Both the position numbers and the translations under genes were made by a program. Below, in pieces: positions 39,621 through 48,102 of a stretch of DNA of 64,000 nucleotides. Each line of letters starts with the position of its first letter. The stretch's first letter is position 1. The notes under the pieces are model-generated. The model saw nothing but the letters and a program-made list of their open reading frames with translations, was not told the DNA's origin and did not search any database. The stretch is taken from positions 1-64,000 of the forward strand of contig NZ_JFHD01000004.1 of the NCBI RefSeq assembly GCF_000698575.1, written 5' to 3'. The DNA comes from Caballeronia zhejiangensis (GTDB taxonomy: Bacteria > Pseudomonadota > Gammaproteobacteria > Burkholderiales > Burkholderiaceae).

Positions 39621-40547
39621 TCATCCTTCGCTGGCCACGTCGGCGACGGCGCGCGGCGGCGGCCGCCGCATCAGCCAGCGCGCGCCGACGAGCAATCCGC
39701 CGATCAGATACGCAAGCCCGCCCGGAACCCACATCACCAGACCGCCGAGTTGCTGATCCTGCAAGGGATCGAAGCCGAGGGCGCGCGTCGTCTCGATGCA
39801 CGACGGATACCAGACACCCGGCGCGAGCGTCAGCAGCGCACCGAGCGCGCCGGTGTGGACCATCGTCGTGAAGAGGGAAAGCATCGCGTGGGCATTGGAT
39901 GCGCCCTGTGCCTCCGATGCGCGGCCGAACACCGTCCACCAGAACAGCAGCGCGCTCGCCAGAAAACTGGCGTGCTGAAGCGTGTGGATGCCGGGGCGCG
40001 CGAGCGCCGCCTCGAAGAAGCGCGGCGCGTGCCAGCACCACAGCGCGGCGGCGTGCAACGTCCACGCGACGACGGGCAAGGTCAGGAAGCGCCATGGCAG
40101 TTTGATCCAGCGTGAACGCGTCGCCGCGCCGATGCGCGCTCTCGCGTTCGCGGGAAACGCCCAGAGCCACACGGCGAGCGGCCGGCCGATGACGAGCAGC
40201 GGCGCGGCCACGAGCATGAAGAGCTCGTGCTGCAGCATGTGCGCGGAGAAGAGCCATTCGCTCAATGCGTGCAGCGGCGAAACCAGCGCGACGACGAGCG
40301 TCGACCATCCGGCGGCGAACGCGATCAGCTTCGCGGTCCGCTCGCGACGGCCTTGCGCGCCGCGCTTGTTCAGCTTCAGATAGCCGGCGAGATAGAGCGT
40401 CAGGCTCGCCGCCAGCACGGCGACGATCCACGGCTCGAACGTCCACGCGAGCGGCGATGCCTCCGTCGCTGCGACGTGGGCATACGCATCGGCGGACGAC
40501 AGGAGCACGCAAGGCAGCGCGCATTTCAGCAGGCGGACAGTAGCCAT
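39621..40547 (-). CDS. ctaG: Cytochrome c oxidase assembly protein, CtaG/caa3 type
   Basis: 308 residues with start at 40547 (M-A-T-V-R-L-L). After a signal-like helix it has about seven further membrane helices and the conserved histidines of the family (F-S-A-H-M-L-Q-H-E-L-F-M, L-Q-H-A-S-F). This is the CtaG_Caa3 family from Bacillus-type oxidases, different from the Cox11-type CtaG, and needed for a functional caa3 enzyme. Its start overlaps the end of the upstream small membrane gene by 22 bases. Confidence 0.9.
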   Translation of the reverse strand: MATVRLLKCALPCVLLSSADAYAHVAATEASPLAWTFEPWIVAVLAASLTLYLAGYLKLNKRGAQGRRERTAKLIAFAAGWSTLVVALVSPLHALSEWLFSAHMLQHELFMLVAAPLLVIGRPLAVWLWAFPANARARIGAATRSRWIKLPWRFLTLPVVAWTLHAAALWCWHAPRFFEAALARPGIHTLQHASFLASALLFWWTVFGRASEAQGASNAHAMLSLFTTMVHTGALGALLTLAPGVWYPSCIETTRALGFDPLQDQQLGGLVMWVPGGLAYLIGGLLVGARWLMRRPPPRAVADVASEG

Positions 40548-40861
40548 TGCGGTATCGAAATCGCGATCACGGAAAGCACCGACAGCGCGCCCACACCGGC
40601 TGCGACCGCCGCGATGAAACCGGCGCGTGCCGGACGGTCGCCGGTATCGGGCGTCGGCAGGGCGAGTTTGCGCCGCGCGTCGCGCCAGCGCTGCCATGCG
40701 AGCAGCGTCGCGGCCACGCAGACGATCGCGCTCGCGCCGCTCACGCCGTCGAGCAACGCATGGCCTCCGAGCCGGCACGCGGGCGTCACCAGCGCGTAGT
40801 TCAAGCTGAGACAGGCGAGAACGATGAACGGAGCGCCGAGCAGCGCGAGCCAGGTTTTCAT
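40526..40861 (-). CDS. Small membrane protein of the oxidase operon
   Basis: 111 residues with three hydrophobic segments (residues 4-26, 38-55 and 82-105) separated by a basic loop. It overlaps the end of the subunit III gene by 4 bases and the start of ctaG by 22. It occupies the place where related operons encode a subunit IV-like or unnamed membrane protein, but I do not recognise a family. A role in assembly or stability of the oxidase is inferred from position only. Confidence 0.7.
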   Translation of the reverse strand: MKTWLALLGAPFIVLACLSLNYALVTPACRLGGHALLDGVSGASAIVCVAATLLAWQRWRDARRKLALPTPDTGDRPARAGFIAAVAAGVGALSVLSVIAISIPQWLLSAC

Positions 40862-41487
40862 AGCCGCGCCGCCCAATAGATGACGCCGTAGATCGGCAGC
40901 CAGCTCAACACGACGAAGTACCAATAGAGCGCGTTTTCGCTGACATCGACGAGCCGCTTGCCCTCGAACGGCCCCGTAAAGAGCAGCACCGTGAGCACGG
41001 CCGTATCGACGGTATCGGTGATGAGGTGAGTCGTGTGCAGACCGAGCAGCAGCCAGATGACCGAGCCATACGCGTTCGCGTACCAGCTCACGTTGAGCGA
41101 TGCGAATTCGAATCCGCGTATCACGAGGAAAATCACCGATGCGCCCAGGCACACCGCGAGCCAGATCGCCGCTTTCCGGCGATCGCCACGTTCCGCCGCG
41201 TTCTTCGCGAGCTGGTTCGGCCACAGGCTGGCGAGCAGCACGACCGTGTTGAGCGTGCCCCAGAAAAGACGCGGCGGCTCGGCCGCCATCGGCCAGGCGG
41301 GGGCGCGCGTGCGCAGATAGAAGACCATCATCACCGCGATGGCGAACACCGTGCCTTCGATCAGCATCAGGCCGGCCGTGCTCCACCACATGAGGCTGCG
41401 GTGACTGAAGGCGAAGGTCGGCAACGCGCGCACGTCGAGCACGAGCTCGCCGGTGCCGTGCGCTTCGCGGCGCGTTTCGGCGTTCAT
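40858..41487 (-). CDS. ctaE: Cytochrome c oxidase subunit III
   Basis: 209 residues with start at 41487. Five to six membrane helices and family features are present: W-W-S-T-A-G-L-M-L-I-E-G-T, a conserved E in G-F-E-F-A-S, and H-T-T-H-L-I-T-D. Subunit III stabilises the catalytic core and proton uptake. The start overlaps the subunit I stop by 4 bases. Confidence 0.93.
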   Translation of the reverse strand: MNAETRREAHGTGELVLDVRALPTFAFSHRSLMWWSTAGLMLIEGTVFAIAVMMVFYLRTRAPAWPMAAEPPRLFWGTLNTVVLLASLWPNQLAKNAAERGDRRKAAIWLAVCLGASVIFLVIRGFEFASLNVSWYANAYGSVIWLLLGLHTTHLITDTVDTAVLTVLLFTGPFEGKRLVDVSENALYWYFVVLSWLPIYGVIYWAARL

Positions 41488-43406
41488 GGCCGGCGCTCCC
41501 GCGCGACCGCGAGCCGGTTCTCGCCGCGACTCGGCCAGAACCAGCCGATCATCGCCACGGCGACCGGCAGCGACGCCCATACGATCGCCCACGGCGTGTA
41601 GATCGAGCCGATGAACAGAATCGTCGTGGCGACGGCGCTTGCGAACGGCCACAGAGAGGGCGTCGGAAACATCGGCCGATGATCGGGCTGCGCATCGAGC
41701 ACGCTCGTCACGAGCACTTCGCGCGCATCGGCGGCGAGACCCGCGACGAAGGCCGGTTGCGCGGACGGCTCCCACAGCGGATCGCGTCCGTGCACGACCG
41801 GAATCGCATCGAAGTTGTGCGGCGGCGGCGGCGACGGCACGCTCCATTCGAGCGTGCCCGCGCCCCACGGATCGGCGGCGGCGCGTTCGTCGCTGCGCAT
41901 CGTCTTCACGACATTGACGATGAAAAGCAGCACGCTCAACGCGATCATGTAAGCGCCGATCGTCGCCGTGAAATTCATGCCGTCCCAGCCCATGCCGTGC
42001 GGATACGTCCACACGCGCCGCGGCATGCCTTCGAGTCCGAGCAGATGCATCGGAAAGAAGGTCACATTGAAGCCGATGAAGAACAGCCAGAATTGCCACT
42101 TGCCGAGCCGCTCGTCGAGCAAGCGTCCCGCGAATTTCGGAAACCAGTAGAAGAACGCGCCGAAGAGCGGAAACACCGCGCCGCCGAGCAGCACGTAATG
42201 CAGATGCGCGACGACGAAGTACGTATCGTGAACCTGGAGGTCGAGCGGCACCGACGCGACCATGATGCCGGTCATGCCGCCCATCACGAGGATGAAGAAG
42301 AACGCGAGGACGAACAATAGCGGCACACGCAGATTGAGCTTGCCGGTCCATAGCGTGCCGATCCAGCAGAAGATCTGTATCGCCGATGGAATCGCGATCA
42401 TCAGGCTCGCCGCCGTGAAAAAGCTCTTGCCGAGCTCGGGAATGTTCGTCGCGAACATGTGATGCACCCACAGCCCGAAGGCGAGGAACGCCGTGGCGAT
42501 GAGCGACAGCACCATCGCCGGATAGCCGAATATCGGGCGGCGCGCGAACGTCGGAATGATCGACGAGATGAAGCCGAGCGGCGGAATGAAGATCAGATAC
42601 ACCTCGGGATGGCCGAAGAACCAGAAGAGGTGTTGCCACAGCAAAACGTCGCCGCCCTTCGCCGGGTTATAGAAATGCGTGCCGACGAGGCGGTCGAGAA
42701 TCAGCGCTGTGCTGCACAGCATGACGGCGGGCATCGCGAAGATCACCATGAACTGCGTCACGAGCGTCGCCCAAACGAAGAGCGGCATGCGGTTGAGCGA
42801 CATGCCGGGCGCGCGCAGCTTGAAGATCGTCGTGATGAGAACCACCGCTTCGAGCAGGCCGGAAAGCTCGGTGAAGGTAATCATCTGCGCCCAGATGTCC
42901 GTGCCCTTGTTCGGCGAGTAGTCGGGACCGGCGAGCGGCACGTAGCTGAACCAGCCGGTGTTCGGCGCGGTGTTCACGGCGAGCGCGGCGAACAGCAGCA
43001 AGCCGCCGAACAGGAACACCCAATACGCATACGCATTCATGCGCGGAAATGCGATGCTGCGCGCGCCGATCATCAAAGGCACGAGGTACGCGGCGACGGC
43101 CTGCATCACCGGCACGGCGAAGAGGAACATCATCGTCGTGCCGTGCATCGTGAAGAGTTCGTTGTAGAGGTTCGGGCCGATCAGCCGCTGATCCGGACGC
43201 GCGAGCTGCGTGCGCATCGCGAGTGCGAGCAAGCCTGCGAGCACGAAGAACACGAAGGTCGTCACGATGAAGCGTCGCGCAATCGTCTTGTGATTGACCG
43301 CGCTCAACATGCCGATGAAGCCCGGCGGATCGCTCCAGGTTTTCGCGAGCGCATCGCGCACTTCGGGCGATGCGTGCGGACCGTCTGTCAGCGGTGCTTC
43401 ACTCAT
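41484..43406 (-). CDS. ctaD: Cytochrome c oxidase subunit I
   Basis: 640 residues, starting at ATG 43406 inside an ATGA overlap with subunit II. Haem and copper ligands are all present: H in L-F-T-M-H-G-T-T-M (low-spin haem), H-P-E-V-Y (CuB His and cross-linked Tyr), H-H-M-F (two CuB His), and V-A-H-L-H-Y-V (haem a3 and haem a His). The C-terminal ~150 residues beyond the twelve-helix core include a Pro-rich loop (S-P-P-P-P-H-N-F) and two more helices, as in subunit I of caa3 oxidases. It reduces O2 and pumps protons. Confidence 0.97.
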   Translation of the reverse strand: MSEAPLTDGPHASPEVRDALAKTWSDPPGFIGMLSAVNHKTIARRFIVTTFVFFVLAGLLALAMRTQLARPDQRLIGPNLYNELFTMHGTTMMFLFAVPVMQAVAAYLVPLMIGARSIAFPRMNAYAYWVFLFGGLLLFAALAVNTAPNTGWFSYVPLAGPDYSPNKGTDIWAQMITFTELSGLLEAVVLITTIFKLRAPGMSLNRMPLFVWATLVTQFMVIFAMPAVMLCSTALILDRLVGTHFYNPAKGGDVLLWQHLFWFFGHPEVYLIFIPPLGFISSIIPTFARRPIFGYPAMVLSLIATAFLAFGLWVHHMFATNIPELGKSFFTAASLMIAIPSAIQIFCWIGTLWTGKLNLRVPLLFVLAFFFILVMGGMTGIMVASVPLDLQVHDTYFVVAHLHYVLLGGAVFPLFGAFFYWFPKFAGRLLDERLGKWQFWLFFIGFNVTFFPMHLLGLEGMPRRVWTYPHGMGWDGMNFTATIGAYMIALSVLLFIVNVVKTMRSDERAAADPWGAGTLEWSVPSPPPPHNFDAIPVVHGRDPLWEPSAQPAFVAGLAADAREVLVTSVLDAQPDHRPMFPTPSLWPFASAVATTILFIGSIYTPWAIVWASLPVAVAMIGWFWPSRGENRLAVARERRP

Positions 43407-44359
43407 TTGAGCGTCTCCATCCAGACGAGCAGCGCTTGCAGATCGGCGGGCGGCAGGCGCGTCGGCGGCATGACGGTGCCGGGCTTGAGCGCGCGCGGAT
43501 CGACGATCCATCCGGCGAGATTGCCGCGATTGTTGGAAAGCGTCCCGGCCGCGATGAACTGCCTGCTCCCGACATGCGTGAGATCGGGGCCGATCGTGCC
43601 TTGCGCTTCGGTGCCGCGCACGGTGTGACAGCGCGCGCAGTCCTGGCTCATGAACACGTCGCGGCCGCGCACGGCGATGTCGTCCGATGGCGCGATGGAC
43701 GGCTGGCGCTGACGGGCCGCCCACGCTTCATACTGCGCAGGCGGATCGGCGATGACCTGAAACGCCATCAACGCGTGTTCGTAACCGCAGAACTCGGCGC
43801 ATTGTCCGCGATACACGCCCGCCTTGTCCGCGCGAAACTCGATGGTCGCATCGCGGCCGGGAATCATGTCTTTCTTGCCATGAAGATTCGGCACCCAGAA
43901 CGTGTGGATCACATCGGCGGCTTTCAGCGACACGACCACCGGCCGTCCGACCGGCACATGGAGTTCGTTGGCGAGCGTGAAGCCGGGCGCGTCGCCATCG
44001 TTCGCGTAGCGCACTTGCCACCACCATTGATAACCCGTCATCTCGATGCGCAACGCGTTGTCGACGGGCAGGCGCGAGAGCGCGCGGTCCGTGAGGACAT
44101 CGGCGAGAACGAGACCGAAGAGCAGAAACGTGGACACGCCCGTCGCGGCGACGACCCAGAAGCGCACGCGCGGCTCGCGATGCCCGACGGCGGAGAGATC
44201 CGCAGGCGTTGCGCGATTCGCGCGAGGCGCGCGCATCATCGCGATGAGACACGCGAGCAGAATCGCCGCGAACACAACGCAGCAGACGGCCAGCGTCAGA
44301 TGCCACAGGTCGAGAATGCGGCTGGCTTGAATGCCCGCGGGCGTCAATGCGCTTTGCAT
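43403..44359 (-). CDS. ctaC: Cytochrome c oxidase subunit II fused to cytochrome c (caa3 type)
   Basis: 318 residues. Two N-terminal membrane helices are followed by the cupredoxin domain with Y-Q-W-W-W and the CuA ligands H in V-I-H-T-F and C-A-E-F-C-G-Y-E-H-A-L-M. A C-terminal cytochrome c domain carries C-A-R-C-H, with a Met in G-T-V-M-P-P. The fused haem defines a caa3-type oxidase that takes electrons directly from membrane cytochromes. It is the first gene of the leftward operon ctaC-D-E-small-ctaG-cyt-cyt. Confidence 0.96.
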   Translation of the reverse strand: MQSALTPAGIQASRILDLWHLTLAVCCVVFAAILLACLIAMMRAPRANRATPADLSAVGHREPRVRFWVVAATGVSTFLLFGLVLADVLTDRALSRLPVDNALRIEMTGYQWWWQVRYANDGDAPGFTLANELHVPVGRPVVVSLKAADVIHTFWVPNLHGKKDMIPGRDATIEFRADKAGVYRGQCAEFCGYEHALMAFQVIADPPAQYEAWAARQRQPSIAPSDDIAVRGRDVFMSQDCARCHTVRGTEAQGTIGPDLTHVGSRQFIAAGTLSNNRGNLAGWIVDPRALKPGTVMPPTRLPPADLQALLVWMETLK

Positions 44360-44499
44360 GGGTGCATCGTCTCTATGGACAGAAAGCGGACGTGCGACCT
44401 GATTAGCAATCGGCGTGCCGCACGCTGACGCGAGACGAGGGCATGACGGATGCTGTTTCTCTCATCGCGAGAACAGCGTGATTCAGACGGGAGAATGTC

Positions 44500-44937
44500 A
44501 TGACCAAGGTAGCCGATGTAATGACACGAGACGTGCAGGCGATCGCGTCGGGCGACACGATTCGCCGCGCGGCCGAGCTGATGGACGAATTGAACGTAGG
44601 CGCGCTGCCGGTATGCGACGGCACGCGGCTCAAGGGCGTCGTGACGGATCGCGATATCGTGGTTCGCGCGGTATCGGCGGGCAAGGATGCTTCGTGCGCC
44701 GTGCAGGAAGTGGCGAGCGAGCCGGTGGAATGGTGCTTCGAGAGCGACGATATCGAAGACGCGATGCGCCGGATGGAACGGTTGCAGATACGCCGTATGC
44801 CCGTCGTGAACGGAGAAAAGCAACTCGTCGGGATGCTTGCGCTGGGAGATATCGCGACATGGTCGGACGGCGAAGTTGCGTCGACGCTCGGCGCGATATC
44901 GACGCCGTCCGTGCCGAGTCGCGATGAACCGAAATAG
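44500..44937 (+). CDS. CBS-domain pair protein
   Basis: 145 residues made of two CBS domains (about 7-60 and 70-130; V-A-D-V-M-T-R-D-V at the start, G-V-V-T-D-R-D-I-V at the end of the first, G-M-L-A-L-G-D-I-A at the end of the second). CBS pairs bind adenine nucleotides and act as energy or redox sensors. There is no fused catalytic domain. It is divergent from the oxidase operon with 140 bases between starts. Confidence 0.9.
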   Translation: MTKVADVMTRDVQAIASGDTIRRAAELMDELNVGALPVCDGTRLKGVVTDRDIVVRAVSAGKDASCAVQEVASEPVEWCFESDDIEDAMRRMERLQIRRMPVVNGEKQLVGMLALGDIATWSDGEVASTLGAISTPSVPSRDEPK

Positions 44938-45042
44938 CGTCGTGTCGAAGTCCGTCCGAGCGGTACGGGATTTGCTCGCGTTGCGACAGGATGCGCGTCC
45001 CTTCAAACACCGGGAGCCGGCCGCAATCGGCCGGAATCGACA

Positions 45043-45387
45043 ATGCTGTTTCTGTTCGTCGAAGATGATGCAAACGTCGCCGCGGCTTTCGCCGAACTGG
45101 CCGCCTCGCTCGGCCATCACGCGGACGTCGCGCGTACCGGCGGCGAGGCGCTGCGCATGACAGGCCAGACTCGCTACGACTCCGTGTTCATGGATATCGG
45201 CTTGCCGGATATCGACGGACGCAAGCTCTGCGAATTCGTGCGCTGCGCGGGCGCATCGACGGAGGCGTGCATCGTCGCGGTGACCGGTACGCGCGGATTC
45301 GACATGGATTCATCGCGTCAATTCGACGGCTATCTGCGCAAGCCCGTTACCGCATCGGAACTCACGGATGTCATACGAAGCTGCTGA
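45043..45387 (+). CDS. Single-domain response regulator
   Basis: 114 residues, a bare receiver: E-D-D near the N-terminus (V-E-D-D-A), phosphorylation Asp in F-M-D-I-G-L-P-D, Thr in A-V-T-G, and Lys in R-K-P-V. No kinase or output domain is adjacent. It follows the CBS gene on the same strand by about 105 bases. It may be an input to a hybrid kinase elsewhere. Confidence 0.85.
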   Translation: MLFLFVEDDANVAAAFAELAASLGHHADVARTGGEALRMTGQTRYDSVFMDIGLPDIDGRKLCEFVRCAGASTEACIVAVTGTRGFDMDSSRQFDGYLRKPVTASELTDVIRSC

Positions 45388-45497
45388 GGCGCCGTGCGTG
45401 CGACGTTGCGCGGATCGCGCGGCTACGTATCCTGCATAACATTCGCTTGAGGTGAGCGACGCTACGATCGCAGCACGACAACGCACGTGCTGCCTTC

Positions 45498-45716
45498 ATG
45501 AACCGATACTTCACCAACACGCAGGGCGCCATCCGCCGCATCATCGATCTGAAGCGCAACGGGCCCGAGGCGAGCCGCGCGAACGTCGTCGGCCAGCAGA
45601 AGGACGGCACGGAAGTCCACGGACTCGAGCAAGTGCTTCTTCACTTGCGCATCGGACGCATCGCCCATTTCACTTGCAGCGGTTCATATGTTCAGGAGAT
45701 CGTCTTCGTCAGCTAG
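45498..45716 (+). CDS. Small hypothetical protein
   Basis: 72 residues: a basic N-terminal half (I-R-R-I-I-D-L-K-R-N-G-P-E-A-S-R) and a C-terminal half that reads like a small beta-rich domain (H-F-T-C-S-G-S-Y-V-Q-E-I-V-F-V). I do not recognise a family. The ribosome site is weak. A strong hairpin begins inside its last codons, and the gene sits neatly between neighbours, which favours a real gene. No functional statement can be made. Confidence 0.42.
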   Translation: MNRYFTNTQGAIRRIIDLKRNGPEASRANVVGQQKDGTEVHGLEQVLLHLRIGRIAHFTCSGSYVQEIVFVS

Positions 45717-45739
45717 CGACGAAGACGGCATTCGCTAGC
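45701..45739. terminator. Overlapping hairpins between convergent genes
   Basis: CGTCTTCGTC (45701-45710) and GACGAAGACG (45718-45727) form a perfect 10-base stem with a 7-base loop. The loop side also contains GCTAGCGA (45712-45719), which pairs with TCGCTAGC (45732-45739). The two stems exclude each other. Position at both gene ends fits a bidirectional terminator, although there is no clear T-run. Confidence 0.55.
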
Positions 45740-46862
45740 GTCCCCTGATCGCATAGAGCCGCGTCGGTAACGCGACGGGGCTTTGCGGATCGAACCAGTT
45801 CATGTCGGGAATGCGCGAATCCGTGACGTAGATCGTGCCGTCCGCGCCTTCCGAGAACGTGTCGGGCCAGACGAGACGCTTGTCGCGCAGCAGCGTCGTG
45901 AAGCGATCGCCGTCACGCACGCGGATCGCGTGATGTTCGACCGACGACACGTAAAGGCGTCCGCGCTCGTCGAACCAGAGACCGTCCGCGGGACCGTCGA
46001 TGCCGACCGCTTCGACGCGCGACGAAACCTGCTGCGCGCTCAACTGCGCGTTCTGAAGCGCGTCGGTCGCGATGCGATACAGCGTCTTGCCCTTCACCGC
46101 CTGCCAGTACAGATAGCGCCCATCGGGCGTCAGCGCGATGCCATCGGCGGAAAAGCTCACGCGCCGTCCGTCGGTCTGCTGCAGCGGCTTGCCGTCGACC
46201 ATCACGGTCACGCTTTTGTCGGCCTGCGTGCTCGGGTCGCCGTCGAGCACGCGGCGCGCCGAGCCGGACGCCGTATCGACAACGACGATCGCGCCGCGCA
46301 CGCCCGAATCGGTGATATAGACGAAGCGGCCGTCCGGGCTGATGCGGACATCGTTGAGATAGCTGCCTTGCGGTGCGATCGTTTCATCGAACGAATAGAC
46401 ATGCGCGACGCGGTTCGATGCCAGATCGATCTGCACGAGCTTCGGCGCGCCCGGCACGACGAGCGACTGCGCCGGCGCACCCGGATCGATGACCCACAGA
46501 TTGCCGCGCTTGTCCGCGACGACGGACTGAACGCAGACCCAGTGATCCTGCGGCGTGACTTCATCGCGACGTGAATTGCGCCAGCTATTCCAATCGGCAT
46601 CGGGATAGGGTCGCAGGTCGCCGGTGCTGCCGAGCTCGGCGACGGATATCGGCGCGTCTTCCGTCCAGCGCGGAAAGTTGACGAAGGTGCGGCCATCGGG
46701 CGTCACGGTAACGCCGGTCACTTGATGCTCGAAGGTCGCGACGAGCTGAAGCCTGGCATCGCCGCGTTGCCGGTCGTGTCGGCTGGCGGTTTCCTCTGCG
46801 CTGGCCATCGGCGAGAGGGCGGCGAGGCTCAGAACGAGGAGGGTTTTGACGAGCGGTCTCAT
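45735..46862 (-). CDS. Secreted royal-jelly/yellow-type beta-propeller protein
   Basis: 375 residues with start at 46862 and a signal peptide of about 22 residues (ends M-A-S-A-E). The propeller shows F-V-N-F-P-R-W, N-L-W-V-I-D-P-G, the L-N-D-V-R-I-S-P-D-G-R-F-V-Y-I-T-D-S segment and W-P-D-T-F-S-E-G-A-D-G-T-I-Y-V-T, the pattern of the major royal jelly protein/yellow family found in bacteria. Bacterial members are periplasmic and mostly uncharacterised; distant relatives are lactonases (SMP-30 type). It is divergent from the FUSC gene. Confidence 0.85.
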   Translation of the reverse strand: MRPLVKTLLVLSLAALSPMASAEETASRHDRQRGDARLQLVATFEHQVTGVTVTPDGRTFVNFPRWTEDAPISVAELGSTGDLRPYPDADWNSWRNSRRDEVTPQDHWVCVQSVVADKRGNLWVIDPGAPAQSLVVPGAPKLVQIDLASNRVAHVYSFDETIAPQGSYLNDVRISPDGRFVYITDSGVRGAIVVVDTASGSARRVLDGDPSTQADKSVTVMVDGKPLQQTDGRRVSFSADGIALTPDGRYLYWQAVKGKTLYRIATDALQNAQLSAQQVSSRVEAVGIDGPADGLWFDERGRLYVSSVEHHAIRVRDGDRFTTLLRDKRLVWPDTFSEGADGTIYVTDSRIPDMNWFDPQSPVALPTRLYAIRGR

Positions 46863-46966
46863 GATCGGCTCCGATTCGGGGATGCGCCATTTCAGCAATC
46901 GCAATGCCGTGGCATGGGCACAGGCGATGCTCGCATCGTGCAAACCTCTCAGCGACTCAAGCCGAA

Positions 46967-48040
46967 TTGACAATCATACGAAGACGCCCCCGACGCATCG
47001 GCCGGTTCGATGCGCTGCGCATGTGCGTGCAATCGCTCATCGCGAGCGTGCTGACGTATGCGTGCATGAATTTCATCGGTTCATCGAGTACAACGTGGGG
47101 CGTTTTTTCCAGCCTGTTCGCGCTGCAGGTGAGCTTCGACCGCAGCCTCAAGTACGGCGTAGGCCAGATGATCGGCGCGGCAATCGGCACCGTGGTGGGC
47201 CTCGCGACGCTGCATTTCTTTCCCGATGCCGCCGATGCCTTCCCGCGGCTCGGTCTCGCGACGCTCGTCACATGCCTTGCGTCGACGCTCTTCCCGACGA
47301 CGAACTACAGCATCGTCGTGGCGGCGGCGCTCGCGCTCGAACCATCGGCGGGCGTTGCAGGCGCGGTGTCGCGCGCCGAAGCGATCGCGCTGGGCGCGGC
47401 CATCGGCATCGGTGTGTCGTCGAGCGTGTGGCCGCAACTGTCGCGTTCGCGCGCCTTCGAGATCATGGGCGAGCTTCTCGATGACTGCCGTGCGTTGCTC
47501 GCGACGATGCCGATCCTCGGTCCGCTCGAAAACCGCGAACGCGTCGATGCGCTGCATGAGCGCTTTCTGCGCCATCTCGTCGAAGCGCGCGCGGTCTGCG
47601 GCGAGACGCGCGTGCGTGCGCGCTTCGAAACCGGATCGTCGCTCGGCGCCGCGCTCGTCGCTTTCGAAACGCTATGGCATGGACTGGTGCTGCTCGATCG
47701 CATCGGGCAATCGCAATGCGGCTGGCTGACGAACGAGGAAACGGAGCCGCTCGCGGAGCGCATCGAACCCGTGCGCGATTGCGCAAGCGGCTATCTGCAG
47801 GCACTGGCTGCATGGATGCGCGGCGGCGCACCGCTGCCGCCTGCCGAACGCTTCCTCGGGCCGCTGAACGATGCGTCCGCTGCCGTCCAATCGGATATCG
47901 CGAACGTGATTCTCGGCTACGCGAACGACTCACGGCAGTTGCAGGCGTTGTCGACGCTGTCGTTCGCACTGGAACAGATCAAGGCGAATCTCGCGAATAT
48001 CGCCGGCGTGCTGGAAACACGCTTCGATCGATCCGCGTAA
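46967..48040 (+). CDS. FUSC-family membrane protein (aromatic acid exporter-like)
   Basis: About 357 residues. The N-terminal ~150 residues have four to five membrane helices, then a helical cytosolic half (L-L-D-D-C-R-A-L-L, F-L-R-H-L-V-E-A-R), as in the FUSC/ArAE group that includes AaeB and YccS. The start is uncertain: TTG 46967 gives a short basic leader before the first helix; ATG 46904 or ATG 47021 are alternatives, and none has a strong ribosome site. Substrate is unknown. Confidence 0.75.
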   Translation: MTIIRRRPRRIGRFDALRMCVQSLIASVLTYACMNFIGSSSTTWGVFSSLFALQVSFDRSLKYGVGQMIGAAIGTVVGLATLHFFPDAADAFPRLGLATLVTCLASTLFPTTNYSIVVAAALALEPSAGVAGAVSRAEAIALGAAIGIGVSSSVWPQLSRSRAFEIMGELLDDCRALLATMPILGPLENRERVDALHERFLRHLVEARAVCGETRVRARFETGSSLGAALVAFETLWHGLVLLDRIGQSQCGWLTNEETEPLAERIEPVRDCASGYLQALAAWMRGGAPLPPAERFLGPLNDASAAVQSDIANVILGYANDSRQLQALSTLSFALEQIKANLANIAGVLETRFDRSA

Positions 48041-48102
48041 GCCGTTTGCAAGACGACGGCACACCATCTGCTCTGTCTTCCGACCACCTACGGCGATCGG
48101 AT

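Noticed and set aside
46904..46966. ATG 46904 as a start for the FUSC protein.
   Set aside because: The added residues are unlike the family and lie in the divergent promoter region, but I cannot exclude it fully.
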